Positions 26,661-38,587 of a DNA stretch of 64,000 nt are shown in pieces. The number at the start of each line of letters is the position of its first letter. The stretch's first letter is position 1. Under the pieces are notes generated by a model. It had not been told where the DNA came from. It saw nothing but the letters and a program-made list of their open reading frames with translations, and did not search any database. A program made the position numbers and the translations under genes. The stretch comes from Himantopus leucocephalus (taxonomy: Eukaryota; Chordata; Aves; Charadriiformes; Recurvirostridae), in contig RSEF01000005.1 in the NCBI GenBank assembly GCA_003993805.1, forward strand, positions 14,502,049 through 14,566,048, read 5' to 3'.

Positions 26661-29600
26661 TACCTCTGCCCTGGAAAGGAAGAAAATGATGTATATCCTG
26701 CACACAGTTGGAGAGACAGCTGCTTTTCATGCTAAGCATTGGAAGAGCTAAACCCACCCTTGCTAATCTCTATGAAAACAAACAGAGTAGAGTTCAACAA
26801 GGTTCTCAAACAATCTGTAATTTGGAATAATGTAACTAACCTTATAATAATGTTGTGTAATGGATAAGCATGGAGAGCGGCATCAGGCTCCATTCAAGTA
26901 CAAACAGGAGAACCAACTTCAACTGGAAAGTAACTAAGAGGGGCCTTTCTGTTCTTGTTTTCTATTTGTTGTATGAAATCGGTAAATGCTACCTATGCTA
27001 TTACGGATGAGGCTGAGGAAGAGTATCTTCTGCTAATAAACTTTGTTTTTCCTATGTAGGTACAGGAAACTGCCCAAGCCTGAATATAACAAAAAAAAGC
27101 GGGTGAGGGGGAGATGATTAAAGAGTTTTTATTTCCTTATTTTTGCTAGAGATCTATCACTGTAGTATTGGAATATTAAATGAGAACTTTTTGTGCATGC
27201 GTTGTTTGGTTATCTCTAGCTATTTCCTATGCATCTAAAATCAACTACTCTAAAACACAATATTGAAAGAGATTACTGTGATCAAAATTTTCCATATCTT
27301 CTCAGTGATTTTTTTTCCTCCACTCTGAGAAGAGGTCTTTTCCTCACAATGGGGAACAATGCATTGCACCCTTTTTTTCTCATCTTCCTTTTCACCTCAG
27401 GTTTGTCCGTTCCCTATCACTGCTGGTGGTGATGCTTTCCCTAAGTGTTCTGATTCAACTGTTTCTGTTAAAGACTTTCTGATGTTATCTTTGTTTACCA
27501 GAGGCAAGAAGAGGATAGCTTGGTTTTGGTTCATGGTAGTCTATAGACCTAAAACCCTTCCGAAAGTGTGTTCTGTTTCCAGACAAGAGGATTTGATTTT
27601 AGAAAATTAGTCTCTGTAGCTAGTGGTAGGGAGGCAGATTGGTTAAAGTTTACAACCTCTTTTTGTTTAGCCTCTGGAACGGTGCCATGGAGTCTCAAGT
27701 TTCCTGTATAAAGAGAGATCTGTATTCGGTCAGAAGGTAACCAGGCAAGGTACATGAAGGCTGCAGGGTGAATGGCTCTTTCAACAATGAGATCAGTTTG
27801 GGGTCTTTAAGATCCTAGCAGTGCCTTCTCTCGAGACAGCGTTGAGCACGCAAAATTCCTAAAAACTTCAGGGGGGCAAAATAGCCACCCTTGAACAAAA
27901 CAAAACAAAACTTCAGAAAACACTGAATAGGAAGAAATTTCGTTCAAATCTGATGATCCTTATGAAGATCCTTGGTTCTCAGGGAATCAGAAGAGGTGAG
28001 GGCTACCCGCATCTTCATTTCCTTCCCAGTGAGTCCTGTGTGCTTTGGTTTTTCACATGCATACACATGGGGAATGGTATCTCATGCAAAATATCTTGAT
28101 GTACTATTGTTCTGGGAGGAAATGCACCGACGCACCTTGACTCCGAGGATTAAGGATCTTAAAAAGTTATTTCTGCAAATAGAGGATTTGCCTTGCTCCC
28201 ATCTTCCTGAAACTAAAGGTGTCACTCTACAATTACTGAATCACATTCATATGTTACTCCAGGGTACAGAAGCTTTGCCTCAGGCAGAATAAAAGACAGG
28301 CAGAAAAAAAACACACTCTTAGAAATATTGTATTCAAGTAACAACTTACAGTTGCATTAGGAGAGATGTGGTAGTGAAGCTCTGTGTTTTTGTAATCTCG
28401 TTTTCCTGATTTCATCAAATTAGGGAGGAAATGCATCTTCTGTTTTGTTTGCTCATTTATCTGTTGGTGCATTTAGCCTTTCAGTAAGTTTCCTGTTGCA
28501 TGCTATTTAATTCTTTCTTTGCAGTAATTTACAGAATAAATTCCATCACAAAGGAAATAAAATGCTAGGAATCTGATTTTGGCCATTTTTCCACATGGTT
28601 TGGAGAAATTTGCAAATTGCCTCGATGTGTGTAAGCTCATCCTTGAATACAGCAAGTTAACTCCACCAGCACAGTTCTCTAAACTTTGCCATTTCGAGTA
28701 TGTATCTGTAAAATCTTAGAAAACTTGATGTTTCACTGTTCCTGAGTACCACACATCTTTTCCACTATTAGTTGCTACTCAGCAAACATCACCGAATCAA
28801 TGATGGTTTATTTAGCAAAATCATGAAAGCCCCAGAATTTTTTGAGTACTGGTGGGACCTTGGTTTTGGTAAAACCATGAGGCTTAAGGCCTGAATTAAT
28901 TTCATGCAATTTGAGACACATGGAACCGTAGCACTAACATCCCTTTCCAGGCAGCTGAGAAAGACTTTATCCTCAGGGCGGCTTCTGCAGAGTAGGTGGG
29001 GTGAACCCAAGGCTGCTGCAACGTGCAGTGCTGAGCTGCCATTGCCGGGTGGCTTTGCAAGATCCTGGCAATCTCTTGCTTTTTTTGCTCATATTACAAG
29101 TTGGTCCGTTCTGAGGTGGATTTTTGCAGGGATATCCATAGATGGTAGGTCTTGCAATGAAACCTTTCCAGGAGTAAGCGTTTCTTGTGCTCTTTTTCTC
29201 TCAATTCCTGGTTTTCTAAAAGTTCATCTGATACGAAGATATTCGAATATTTGTCTTTAAACAGACGGGATGGAGAACTGCTAGTTGCCAGGCAGAGAGT
29301 ATTGTGTTTTTTTCTGACATTGACTCGTGCCTGATTTGTTTTGATTTTTATGGAATACTAATTATTTTTTGCTCTCTGCTTACGCTAAGCAAGAAATAGG
29401 TATAAAGTCTAGTTCACTAAGTGTGTGAGGTGATGCCAAGTGGTGTCAAACAGTCCTCTTCTGGCAACAAGGGGCTGTTGTTCAGTATCCTCACACAGGT
29501 TAACCGCAGTGTTGCTCCTGAGAATCCTTCTGATTTATGATGACATTGCTGGCAACAACCAAAAGCTCTCTAGCTGCTTTCCACAGTGCTGTGTCAGCAG

Positions 29601-30402
29601 TTTCTTATATATACACACGCACTCTTAATATACATATTTATAGCAGAGAATTCTGACCCAGTTTGAGTATTCATCCTGTTTTTCTTTGCACTTAAGTGGT
29701 GTTTATTCAGCAATAATGTATCTACCTACATCTCTGGTTGCAAGTTTAGTGTCTGTACCAATTACGAAACCGTGCTAGTCAGAACAGCCCCAGGAAATGA
29801 ATTATATTGATCTTGTGTTGTAAGTGCCTTGCTAGGAGGAATTCCCTGGGAGGGGAAGAGGCAAGTAATTCAGTTTCAGGGATGATACAACTTGTCTCAA
29901 TAAAGCACATAAAATGTTATCAGGAAAGCAGCTCTGAATTCACATATACCATAATTATAATACAATTAAAAGTATAATTTGTCATCAGAACAGTGTTTCT
30001 GCTATGTTTGAAAGATAGGTCTTTTCCAAATAATAAAAAAAAAGCCTTTCATCTAAATATAGCAGAATTTGCATTAAAATGTTTGTATCCTGTTATCCTG
30101 TAGTATCATTCTTGATACCCGCTTTCTGCATTTCCCTCCATCCCTCAGGAATTAAAGAAGCTCTGCCCTGCCTTGACTTGTATATAGATTGTGCTTCATC
30201 TATTTCTTATTCCTGTTCTCCTCTTGGGCAAAAAATCCAGATAAAAACTACGTGAATGTGGAACTTATGAGATTTGTATCTTCAACCTCTAGCTGAAGGG
30301 GTTTGGTTTTGGTTTTTTTCTGACTAATTTTGGTATGTCCCCCACTCTTTGGCTTGTCTAGATCAAACTACAGTTTTATATTATTATTTTTTATTGTTAT
30401 AT

Positions 30403-30981
30403 TCATATTTTATTGTTTCTTGTAAGCAGTCGGTACAGAGTCGCAAGGTTAATGATACCCAGTGGGCAACAGAGGGGGGATGCAATGCACATGATCTCAA
30501 GTGGGATGGAAAGCATTGGTGAGGCATTCCTGCTGTTGACAGAGATGTATGGGAATACCCGGACTACACCATGTTTAGGTCCAAATTCTTTCTTTGGGTA
30601 CAAGTGCCACAGCATATCACATGCAGGCACCACAAACCTGACGTTTTCTGCTATTATGTCACTTTCTGCTATGATGTTGTCCAGCACCTCAATAGACTTT
30701 TCGAGGAAATAATTTAATACCATCTTTTGAAGAAAAATTTTCTTCCTAATTTTGCAAAGGGGATTACGGTTAATATCCAGAAGTGCCTAGATTTGGCATT
30801 TTTCGTTTTTCCTACAGAAACTCTTGTAGCCTATGAGTGAATAATAAAATTGTTTGGCTAGATAAGGAAAGTCCTTTAATAGATGGATTATTATTCTGCC
30901 TTTCGGTTTGAATAGGGGGTTATTTTTAATAACTTGCTTGACACAGTGGGATTGGGAAAAAGAGCTACTAAGTTTTCTCAT
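30403..30981 (-). pseudogene. Unassigned ~190-codon near-intact frame, possible retrocopy or element ORF
   Basis: On the minus strand one frame runs from 30981 (ATG) to a TGA at 30403-30405, interrupted by a single TAG at 30784-30786. The frame is open for about 11 more codons upstream of 30981. Segments visible include KPKGRIIIHLLKDFPYLAKQ before the stop, and KMVLNYFLEKSIEVLDNI, VPACDMLWHLYPKKEFGP and SPMLSIPLEIMCIASPLCC after it. Residue use looks protein-like (Ile/Leu-rich helices, several Cys and Trp). The final codons run straight into an A-rich stretch with AATAAA-like units (about 30362-30415), as expected for a processed copy or a retroelement 3' end. I do not recognise the family. 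Part of the region is also open on the + strand (30413-30712), which I take as a shadow. It could still be a chance frame. Confidence 0.4.
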
Positions 30982-32900
30982 GTTGTGGAAGTGCTCTTGA
31001 TCACAAATACATTAAATGCAATTTAATATCTTCAGTAACAAGAATACAGTAGAGTTCGTACACAGTTCTGTGGTGTACTTCACTTGGAATACAATGGCAG
31101 TATGGACTATAAGGAATGAGGAAAATTTCTTCAGTAAAACTTGTGGTAAGATTTACCTGTAACATTTACAGGACCAATACGTTTGCAAGATAATATGGCA
31201 ATGCATATCCTTAAAAAGGGTAGAGAAAACAAACAAAAAAAAAAAACCCAAAATTAAAGTTGCACCTACATTTTTTGTAGTCGACGAAGCAGGATTCGAG
31301 AATTAACACGTTCTTTGTTAATCCCTTCTATTTGACTCCCTGAATGCTGTCCGTCCTGGGTGCTAGTGAGATAGAGAAAGCTTGCGGGGAAAAAAAATAA
31401 AACACAGCACGCAGTGAAATTGTTAATTACTAGATTTTCAGAAATTTAACAGAACGAAGGAGAAGGTTCATTAAATGCAACCATATGATTATGTGATACC
31501 TCAACTGGGCTGGAGACTCCTCTACCAACCACACGAACTTCTGTTGCCTACATGAATAAAGCAGCTTAACAAACTGTAGTAGTTTATTACCTGCTCCACA
31601 GAGCAGCTGCAGGGCCAGACACACAACCCTCTTGTTTGCTGTTGCTTGCTGCCATCAGGGACCAGTGAGTCTTGGTAACTGGGGCTTCCATTCAAGGCTA
31701 TGACAGGCAGTGGCACTTTGATGGATGCAGACTTTTCTTTCTGTTTTCTGCCAGATTTTATGTCTTCTACTATGTACTCCTCAATGGTTTTTTTCCCAGA
31801 TATTTTTTTTTCTTCTGAAGCCCTGAGGCCTGGAAGTTGATTTCCTTTACTCTCTCCAGTCTTCACTCATGTTTATCATCTCATTTCCCCACTGTTCCCA
31901 GGCTCACCTCTGCCATAACTTATTTCCAGGTGCTTCCCACTCCATCCTTGTATGTGTTTTTTCTCTTGTTTGCATTTCAATCGGAGTTTTTTTTCTGTGT
32001 TGTCTTGGCTCAGACAGGATTAATTGGCAGTGCTGGGAAAGTCTCCTGCACTCACTTGTGGTGATCTCAGTCTTGGCATAGCCCACACCAGTCCTGAATG
32101 TCAGGCAAAGTGAAAGGCTGGGGGTTTTGCTGCTTGGGAGCATGGACTAACAGACTGCTAAGGGATATTTGCTGCTGGCGTCTCTGTACTGGGAAGGTAA
32201 AACCTGCCGTTTTCCAGACAGTAATCCTGTGGTTTTCACATGATTAGCTTGAAAGCACATCCTTTGTCCAAAATGTTGTCTTATCAGAATTAAGTTTTCT
32301 CTTCAGAAGATGGAGGGCCAGAGCTTTGCTAAACAGTCTTTTCTTTTTTTTTTTGATACGAATTCATTTTTCCTTGACATCGCTCTTAGAAAAGGCAATT
32401 AATTTGTCTGAAATTTCCCAAAGACTTTAAGGTAGATAGTCAGCATTAAAAAAATCAGGCCCAAGAGTTGTAATTTGGCAGAATTACTGAAGAGTTATCA
32501 TCTAACAGGAAGCGTGGGATAGACTATACAACTGCTAACGTATAAGTTACAACTGTTCTTATTACCTGAGTGAACATCTGACCCATTTTACAATTCTAAA
32601 CATACATTTTGATGATGAGTATAAAACCTTCTACAATTGAGCATGTGTTAAACGCTAACTGAAGGAGGAAATGCAATGTCCTCTAAAGGATTTGATTTTA
32701 TGACTGTAGAAAGTGAGTTTTCTTGTGAGACTTCTAAAGCCTGTGAAAATTTCTTCTGCCAGAAAACCAGTATTTATGAGCCAGTATTATTTACCAGTGG
32801 ACAAGCAAAATTGCCACACTGGATAAATAAGGCTATAGTTCCAGGAAAGCTCAAAAATTAGGAAGATTTAGTGAAATGAAAAAATAGTTCTGTTCTAAAA

Positions 32901-32936
32901 GTGTGTGTGTGTGCGCGTGCGCATGCATACACATGT
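32901..32936. repeat. Alternating purine-pyrimidine tract, possible Z-DNA former
   Basis: (GT)6 passes into GCGCGTGCGCATGCATACAC and then ATGT. The 36 bases alternate purine and pyrimidine without a break. Such tracts, especially with GC steps, are known to favour left-handed DNA under negative supercoiling. The structural role is inference. Confidence 0.85.
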
Positions 32937-34310
32937 CTACCTGAGTGTTAGTATCTTTTTTGTAGAAGATTTTGAAACGTTAGCTGTAGGAAAAATAAAT
33001 AAATAACTATCTATAGTTGCAAGTGCCTTGTCTCTGTCACCGTCCTGTTGGAGTGTGTCTGGCAGCACATCTCTGTGGAGAGCGCAGCAGACTATACGCG
33101 GGGTAACTTTGGGTCCCTGTGCCTCCTTGTAACCAGCCAGATAGCATCTTCAAAGGAGGGTGAGCTGAAGTGGAATTAAAAAGCAAAGGGGAAGCCAGGA
33201 GATAAAAGAGATAAAGGCAAACTTGCCATGCGCTACTGTTTGTGGGTACCTTTACAACAATTCATCCAAGCAAAATTGCCAGGCTCTTTTCTCGGTATTA
33301 ATGATGGTGTTGCGATACACTGGCGATTAAAAATCAGTCAGCCGTTTCAAAGTTTGTTTTCACTCTACCTTCATGTGTGTAAGTCTCATTAATGTCAATA
33401 GGGCTACAAGCACGCTAGAGAAGAGGGCAGTAAGTTTCTAGAGCTGGCTCTGAAAAGCACCAGGAACTGAACAGCAGTAACTGTATTTAACTCTTAATCT
33501 AAGGAAGAGAAGTCCTTCTTTGCACGCTTCCCTGAAACATGAAAAAATGAAGTGCACGTGAATGGCAGAACTTAAGAGAGGTAGAGAGTAGACATTAGGA
33601 TAATACAGAATTGCTTGGCATTTGCTTGTTGAGTCTGGCTGAACCACAAGTGAACAATTACACACTGGTTTAATTATGCCGCTTTAACCCACTGAACTCC
33701 GCTGACCTTCGCTGTAGCAGGTTGCGTTCTCTGGAAGCGCTAGCTTAAGCTGTAGCACATTTTGAGGTTATTTGCTCATTGTAAAAACATTTTGTTTGAA
33801 AAGGGTTGTTCCCAAATTTAATGTTGCACACTTGGCTTTAATTCATCAAGGTACTTAAGTACATGCCATGTGTAAGTATAAATGATTACTGTCCACTTCA
33901 GTTGCAAGTACTATTGCTTTAGATTTATATTCTGCTTAAGTAGCTTGTTGAACAAAGGTCCTCAGTTGTAGTTAGGTTTCTTTTTTTTTTCTTCCTAACT
34001 TTAAAAACAACTGCGACTATACTGTTTTTAAGAAGCTTCCAGCTTTTACAAGGAGAGTTGAATCACAACTGCCGTGGCCTTTTGTCTCTGTATGTATAAA
34101 TCCTGCTTAGTGTGTGAAAGCAGAGGACTCTAACCAGATGCCCTAAAATCCATGTATGGCTAGAAATTTTTAACTTCCTTATCTCTGGGGATAAGGACTA
34201 GATAATTTGCCAGGACAAAAACTTCAGATTCCCAAAGATCGGATCGCTGCAGTGAAATCAGGGCTAAACAGCTTCAGAAGCTCGCTTTATGTGCCAATAA
34301 GTTACATATT

Positions 34311-34419
34311 ACAGTGTTGACTGCTGAAAAGCAGCAGAGTCCCATGTGTCCCATTCATTTATGCAGGACTCATGAGATTTCCTTCCAGCCCTTTGCTCCT
34401 TTTCAGCAGTCAGCACTGT
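34311..34419. repeat. Strong inverted repeat, MITE-like hairpin
   Basis: The 26-nt arms at 34311-34336 and 34394-34419 are reverse complements at 24 of 26 positions. They begin ACAGTGTTGACTGCTGAAAA and end in CAGCAGTCAGCACTGT. A 57-nt centre carries an additional GAGTCC/GGACTC pair. The CAGTG...CACTG ends resemble terminal inverted repeats of hAT-type elements, but no clear 8-bp target duplication is present. It is most likely an old non-autonomous DNA transposon or palindromic repeat. A structured RNA is possible but unsupported. Confidence 0.75.
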
Positions 34420-35167
34420 TGTATAGTACTTAGGAAGTTACTGATAAATCTCACATGGCAGTACAGATTAGTGGAAACAGGGTATGATTAGAGCTTGAAG
34501 TGTTTTTGAGACGTCTGCAAGGTAGGTCCATATGTAATTTCTCTGTTATTTTCTGTAACGAAAAACTCTTATCACATCTTAGTCATAGGAGCAGGTCCTT
34601 CATAGCGAAGATAGTTGTGAAGGCTGCTTAGAAAGAAATTGGTTACAAAAATAAGAAAGTTGCTGGGTTTGGGGTACGTAAGGAGGAACACTGATGAGGT
34701 TTAGGCATCAGGAAAGCCCAGAAGACTTGCTCCTTCCCCATGATATTTTCACAGTAAATCAATTCAGAGCCAAATATAGGCATCTCCTGGTGTGTCACAG
34801 GCAGCAAACCTCGAAATTAGCTGGATGTTTCCCAGCAGCCTGCTAGATGCCTACAGCCGCAGAGGAGTGGGATGCAGCATGCGCTCCTTTCAACGCTGCT
34901 ACATTTGGCTGGTTAAAACAGCTCAAAACATGGCCTGTAGCATTCCCAGTCTGAGTCACCTGTCTCTCACCACACATTGCATGGGGAGCCTAAACACCGA
35001 ACTCAAATCACAGGCTACCTATGGAAAGGTTGGGGGTTCTGACACTAGGTTTGGCAAGGCCCACGTCTGCCTGAAGACTTAGTCTTTATTATACAGGTGC
35101 ATCAAATCCCTATCTAGGTAATGGGTGATGGGATATTTCCTTCCTTCTGCTTATTGCTTGCTTTATT

Positions 35168-35758
35168 TTAAAACAAAAAGTTCTTTTCAGATGGCTCGAC
35201 AGCATTCAGGTCATGGCTGATAACGCTCCTTGCTCTACTGTCAGTGTAGCTGATGATACAGATATAATTGGAGAGAGAGGCCAAAAATCTAAGTAAGTCT
35301 TTTTGATACTCCTTCCATTTAGTGAGCTGAATCTGCTGGCGGACTTGTGCAGAGGTCTGAGAAACCGTGCAAGGCATGGAGTGTGATTTGGCAGGCATCC
35401 TCAAAAGGCAGGTTGAAACGGGATGTGCCCACAGGAGAGTACGAGAACGCAGGCTGACTGAGATGGTGGGGAAGGGGCTCGAACGGGAGGAGCTGTTGAC
35501 ATTGCAAGGAAGAAGCAATGTCACACAGTCCAGGAAAGACTTTGTGTCATAGTATTTCTTTGTTTCTAAATGTGTTGATCGACACATAACCAACCAAGAT
35601 TTCATATTCTCCAGAGGATTTCCCCATGTTTTGGCATTTGGCACTTGGGGCATTTGGTATTTTTGTTTCTCTTTTCCTGTCTCACTTCGTTCTTGCTGTC
35701 TGCTGGTCTCTTGAAATAAATGCCACTTGCTCAACGAGGCATCTGGGTCGTGGTGCAC
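35168..35758 (-). pseudogene. Longest stop-free frame in the window, unassigned
   Basis: A minus-strand frame of 196 codons without a stop. It opens at a GTG; the first ATG is about 34 codons in. The product would be Ser/Thr-rich with no recognised domain, signal peptide or membrane segment. Examples of visible segments are KWKEYQKDLLRFLASLSNYI and DLNAVEPSEKNFLF at the end. AATAAA lies a few bases after the stop and another AATAAA about 80 bases further. The stretch is GC-richer than its surroundings. I see no flanking splice sites in convincing positions. It may be a decayed retrocopy, a lineage-specific transcript or chance. Confidence 0.25.
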
Positions 35759-37103
35759 CCATCAGAGTCACAACAACTGTATCAAATTCCTGGAACCGTT
35801 GTAGAATTAAGTTGTTTGGTTACGTGCAATCAGTGTAACTTTACAGAAATTATGGCAAAAAAAAATCCATGAGCTAAATAATTGTGAACTTCACATTTGA
35901 ACCCCAAAATTCATTATTTTATCACTATTTTACTGAAAATATGAGGATCCTTCAGCAGCTTCTTCAAAAAGATACAACCCACAAAGCTTTGAAAGACTAA
36001 AAATTAAGAACAATAATAATAATTGCTGATATGAAGTGGGAAATTCTGCATTTAATGCGATTATATCAATAGCTGGTGCTTCTTCCTAAGCCAAACATGA
36101 CATCTCTTTCCATTGTTTTCCAATGAAAGCACTCATCTGTGTGCTTGTACATAATCTGGCATTTCTCCCAGCTGTTCTCTGGATAATGTGTTGGGTTTGT
36201 TTTTTTCTAAACGGAGTAATTACTTGTCCATCAAGAATAGTTTGTTAAATAAATACTGAGGAGTATTTTACACTGAATATTATTACATGCACATTTTCAT
36301 AGTGCAACCTCTGATGTTTTGTAGATACAGTTGAAAGAGAAAAATGTGAGAGCAAGTTTAACTAATTTACTAACTCCTGACAAAGTCTCCAGATACGCAG
36401 AGAATGGGAGTTGCTTCAGGAAGGGAGAATTTCCTTTTTTACAGGGTGGCTCCGAAGGGCAATGCTTCTGCCGTCTCCTCGCAGGTACTTTGATTTAAAG
36501 GAACTTAAGTATATCCATGATTGCTTTGAGCCCCGCTTCAGTTCACATCAAAGTGTGTGGAAAAACTGCCAATTAGCTTTAAGGTTGTAGGATCATGACC
36601 TTGCTTCTGAGATCAGAAGTAGGATCACAAGCAGCAAGTTAGGCAATGTTACACTTAAGGACAGTAGCACCTATAGAGCCAGTAAATTTCAGTGACCTGT
36701 ATTCTGGTCTGAGGGGAACTGAACACTGATTATAGATGTCTCTGTAATTAGGCTTGGGAGAGATGTCATTACATTTTTCATAATTTAAAATTGTTACATT
36801 TGTTTTCAAAAGCTATTTGAGAATTTTGTGCAAGAAAGTTTTAGTATGGTACTTCATCAGAAAAAAAATATTTTTGTAAAAATACATATTGCAATGTATA
36901 TTTTATATTTGTAAAAGTACATTTTGGCTGAAGTGCTTAAGTTTCATTTGAGGAATCAGTCTAAGATTCTGATGACTGGACAACGCTGCCTACTACTTAA
37001 GTGCTAATTAAAATACCTCCAGTGGTCAGCTAAGTTTGTACTGGCATGTGCAGACGAGCTACTGCATTATAACTGACGTTTGGAAGACACACTTTCAAGA
37101 CAC

Positions 37104-37351
37104 TGAGGTGCTGGAGCATGTCCAGAGAAGGGCAACAANNNNNNNNNNNNNNNNNNNNNNNNNNNNNNNNNNNNNNNNNNNNNNNNNNNNNNNNNNNNNN
37201 NNNNNNNNNNNNNNNNNNNNNNNNNNNNNNNNNNNNNNGTAGCACTTAGGACATGATTTAGTGGTGGTATTGGCAGTGTCAGGTTGATGGTTGGACTTGA
37301 TGTTCTTGAACGTCTTTTCCAACCTAGATAGTTCTATGATTCTATGATTCT
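37104..37351 (+). mobile_element. CR1 LINE copy with internal assembly gap
   Basis: The left part TGAGGTGCTGGAGCATGTCC and GAGAAGGGCAACAA leads into 100 N. After the gap the CR1 3' end resumes with TAGCACTTAGGACATG, GGTTGATGGTTGGACTTGAT, TTTTCCAACCTAGATAG and the terminal TTCTATGATTCTATGATTCT. The element lies in the same orientation as KCNQ1. The expected distance between the two parts in a typical copy is several hundred bases, so the gap probably hides the middle of the element. Confidence 0.95.
37139..37238. other. Assembly gap (100 N)
   Basis: Exactly 100 N bases inside a CR1 element. The true size is unknown. Confidence 0.98.
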
Positions 37352-37490
37352 CCCATCTCGATCAGGTTCCCTACTGAATTAAGACCCTATAAAGTTCTGT
37401 ACTTGGGGATTTCTGTGATGTGGGGTTGATTGGTCAGGTGTGTTATGGGGAATGCATTTCAGCTGAAGAGCACAGTCCATCTGGAAGGAT

Positions 37491-37503
37491 GGGGGGGGGG
37501 GGG
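37491..37503. repeat. G13 homopolymer
   Basis: Thirteen consecutive G bases, followed by TGG. This is a likely site of length error or polymorphism. Confidence 0.9.
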
Positions 37504-38567
37504 TGGCCATCTGAACGGCTTATGCCATGGGACAGCTCTGCTGCTCCAGGTGGGCATCATGTAACATCTTGCCAATCTCAGAAATAGAATTTTGAAACTT
37601 TACTCATTCGAAAAGGAGTTTGTATTCAGGTACAACACTGTGGCACTTTGCATTTTGTACTGAGGTATACTTTGACCATAATATAAACACCTTGATAGTC
37701 TTTCCCTGTGGGAATTGTCGTGAGTGGACTCATGGGCATTTCTGTGCAAGCGTGAGAGCTACAAGAGTTAGTGGCTGCATTTTCAAACTCTTATGCTGCT
37801 GTCTTGAGTACAGGCTGCTTTTACCAGGGGAGGTGCAACACCACTTGAAAAGTATTGGTTTCTTTAGTGATGTGCAGTGCTAACATCAAAAAGTCCCTCA
37901 CTTGGGCTTGATGTGCTTTTCATTAAAGCTCCTTGGAGGTCAAATGGTGCCAGACTGGGTCCCAGAGGCACAGAGCAGAGAACAGAAGAACTCTATCAAA
38001 GTTTACACGACACAGAAACACTTTCTGCATATGGCTTTGCACAGAATATTCACTTTGAAATATTTTTCCTCACATAAAAATCACCGGGTTTTTTTTCAAA
38101 GCGCAGTGACTTCTAAGGAGCTGTGTGATTTATTGTTTGTCCTGTACTTTTCCTTTGCTTTATAGAATATTTAATTAGCAAAGGTCCTTCTGTTACTGCG
38201 CCTTTTGAAACAAGTTCAGGATCCCTCTGACAGCTGCCATTTTTTATACCCTGATACCATTACCTGCAGCAAATCTCTGCTGCTTGAGCTTGCTTTTCTC
38301 TGATCATACTCAGTCACGAAAGGCGGTGAAGTCTCCCAGTCTATTCCTTGCCTTGCCTGCTTTTTTTTTTGAGGAAGCCAGATGGTGCGTGCCACATGTA
38401 ATTTGTGTCAAAACTAGTTAAAACTGAACTGCTGCAGTATTTTTTTTTTTATATATGGTGGATCTCATCTCATAACAGTTGATGTATTTCACAGCTGTTT
38501 CGGTTAACGGACAGTAAGTGCGCTCTGAGCGAAAGAAGCAGGTACTCGGTCACGGAGACTCAATCCG

Positions 38568-38587
38568 ATAAGACAGCTCTGTCTTAT
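38568..38587. repeat. Short perfect palindrome in a CpG-containing patch
   Basis: ATAAGACAG and CTGTCTTAT pair perfectly around a 2-nt centre. The 80 bases before it carry several CpG sites, unusual for this intron. Function is unknown. Confidence 0.6.

Larger units (their letters stand above)
23249..30402 (+). other. KCNQ1: KCNQ1 intron 15, first part
   Basis: Intronic sequence beginning with donor GTAAGC. It contains a CR1 fragment cut by an assembly gap (24200-24341) and a palindromic repeat remnant (26598-26660). Other stretches have only short open frames. They hold no splice-bounded coding segment and no RNA gene that I can recognise. Confidence 0.85.
30982..35167 (+). other. KCNQ1: KCNQ1 intron 15, second part
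   Basis: Non-coding intronic sequence. It holds a 36-nt alternating purine-pyrimidine tract (32901-32936) and a strong inverted repeat (34311-34419). A Lys/Ser-rich frame of about 114 codons on the minus strand at 31522-31866 has no recognised relative and no ATG at its 5' end, and I do not call it a gene. The rest is AT-rich without recognisable features. Confidence 0.8.

Noticed and set aside
27058..27090. Acceptor-like CCTATGTAG followed by VQETAQA
   Set aside because: A stop follows within eight codons, and there is no similarity to KCNQ1.
30413..30712. A 99-codon + strand frame
   Set aside because: It is antisense to the longer minus-strand frame, which continues for almost 200 codons with one stop. 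The + strand frame is taken as its shadow.
36445..36484. A 40-nt exon-like segment between TTTTTTACAG and GTACTT in KCNQ1 intron 15
   Set aside because: 40 nt is not a multiple of three and would break the phase-0 join after exon 15. The encoded residues match no KCNQ1 sequence.
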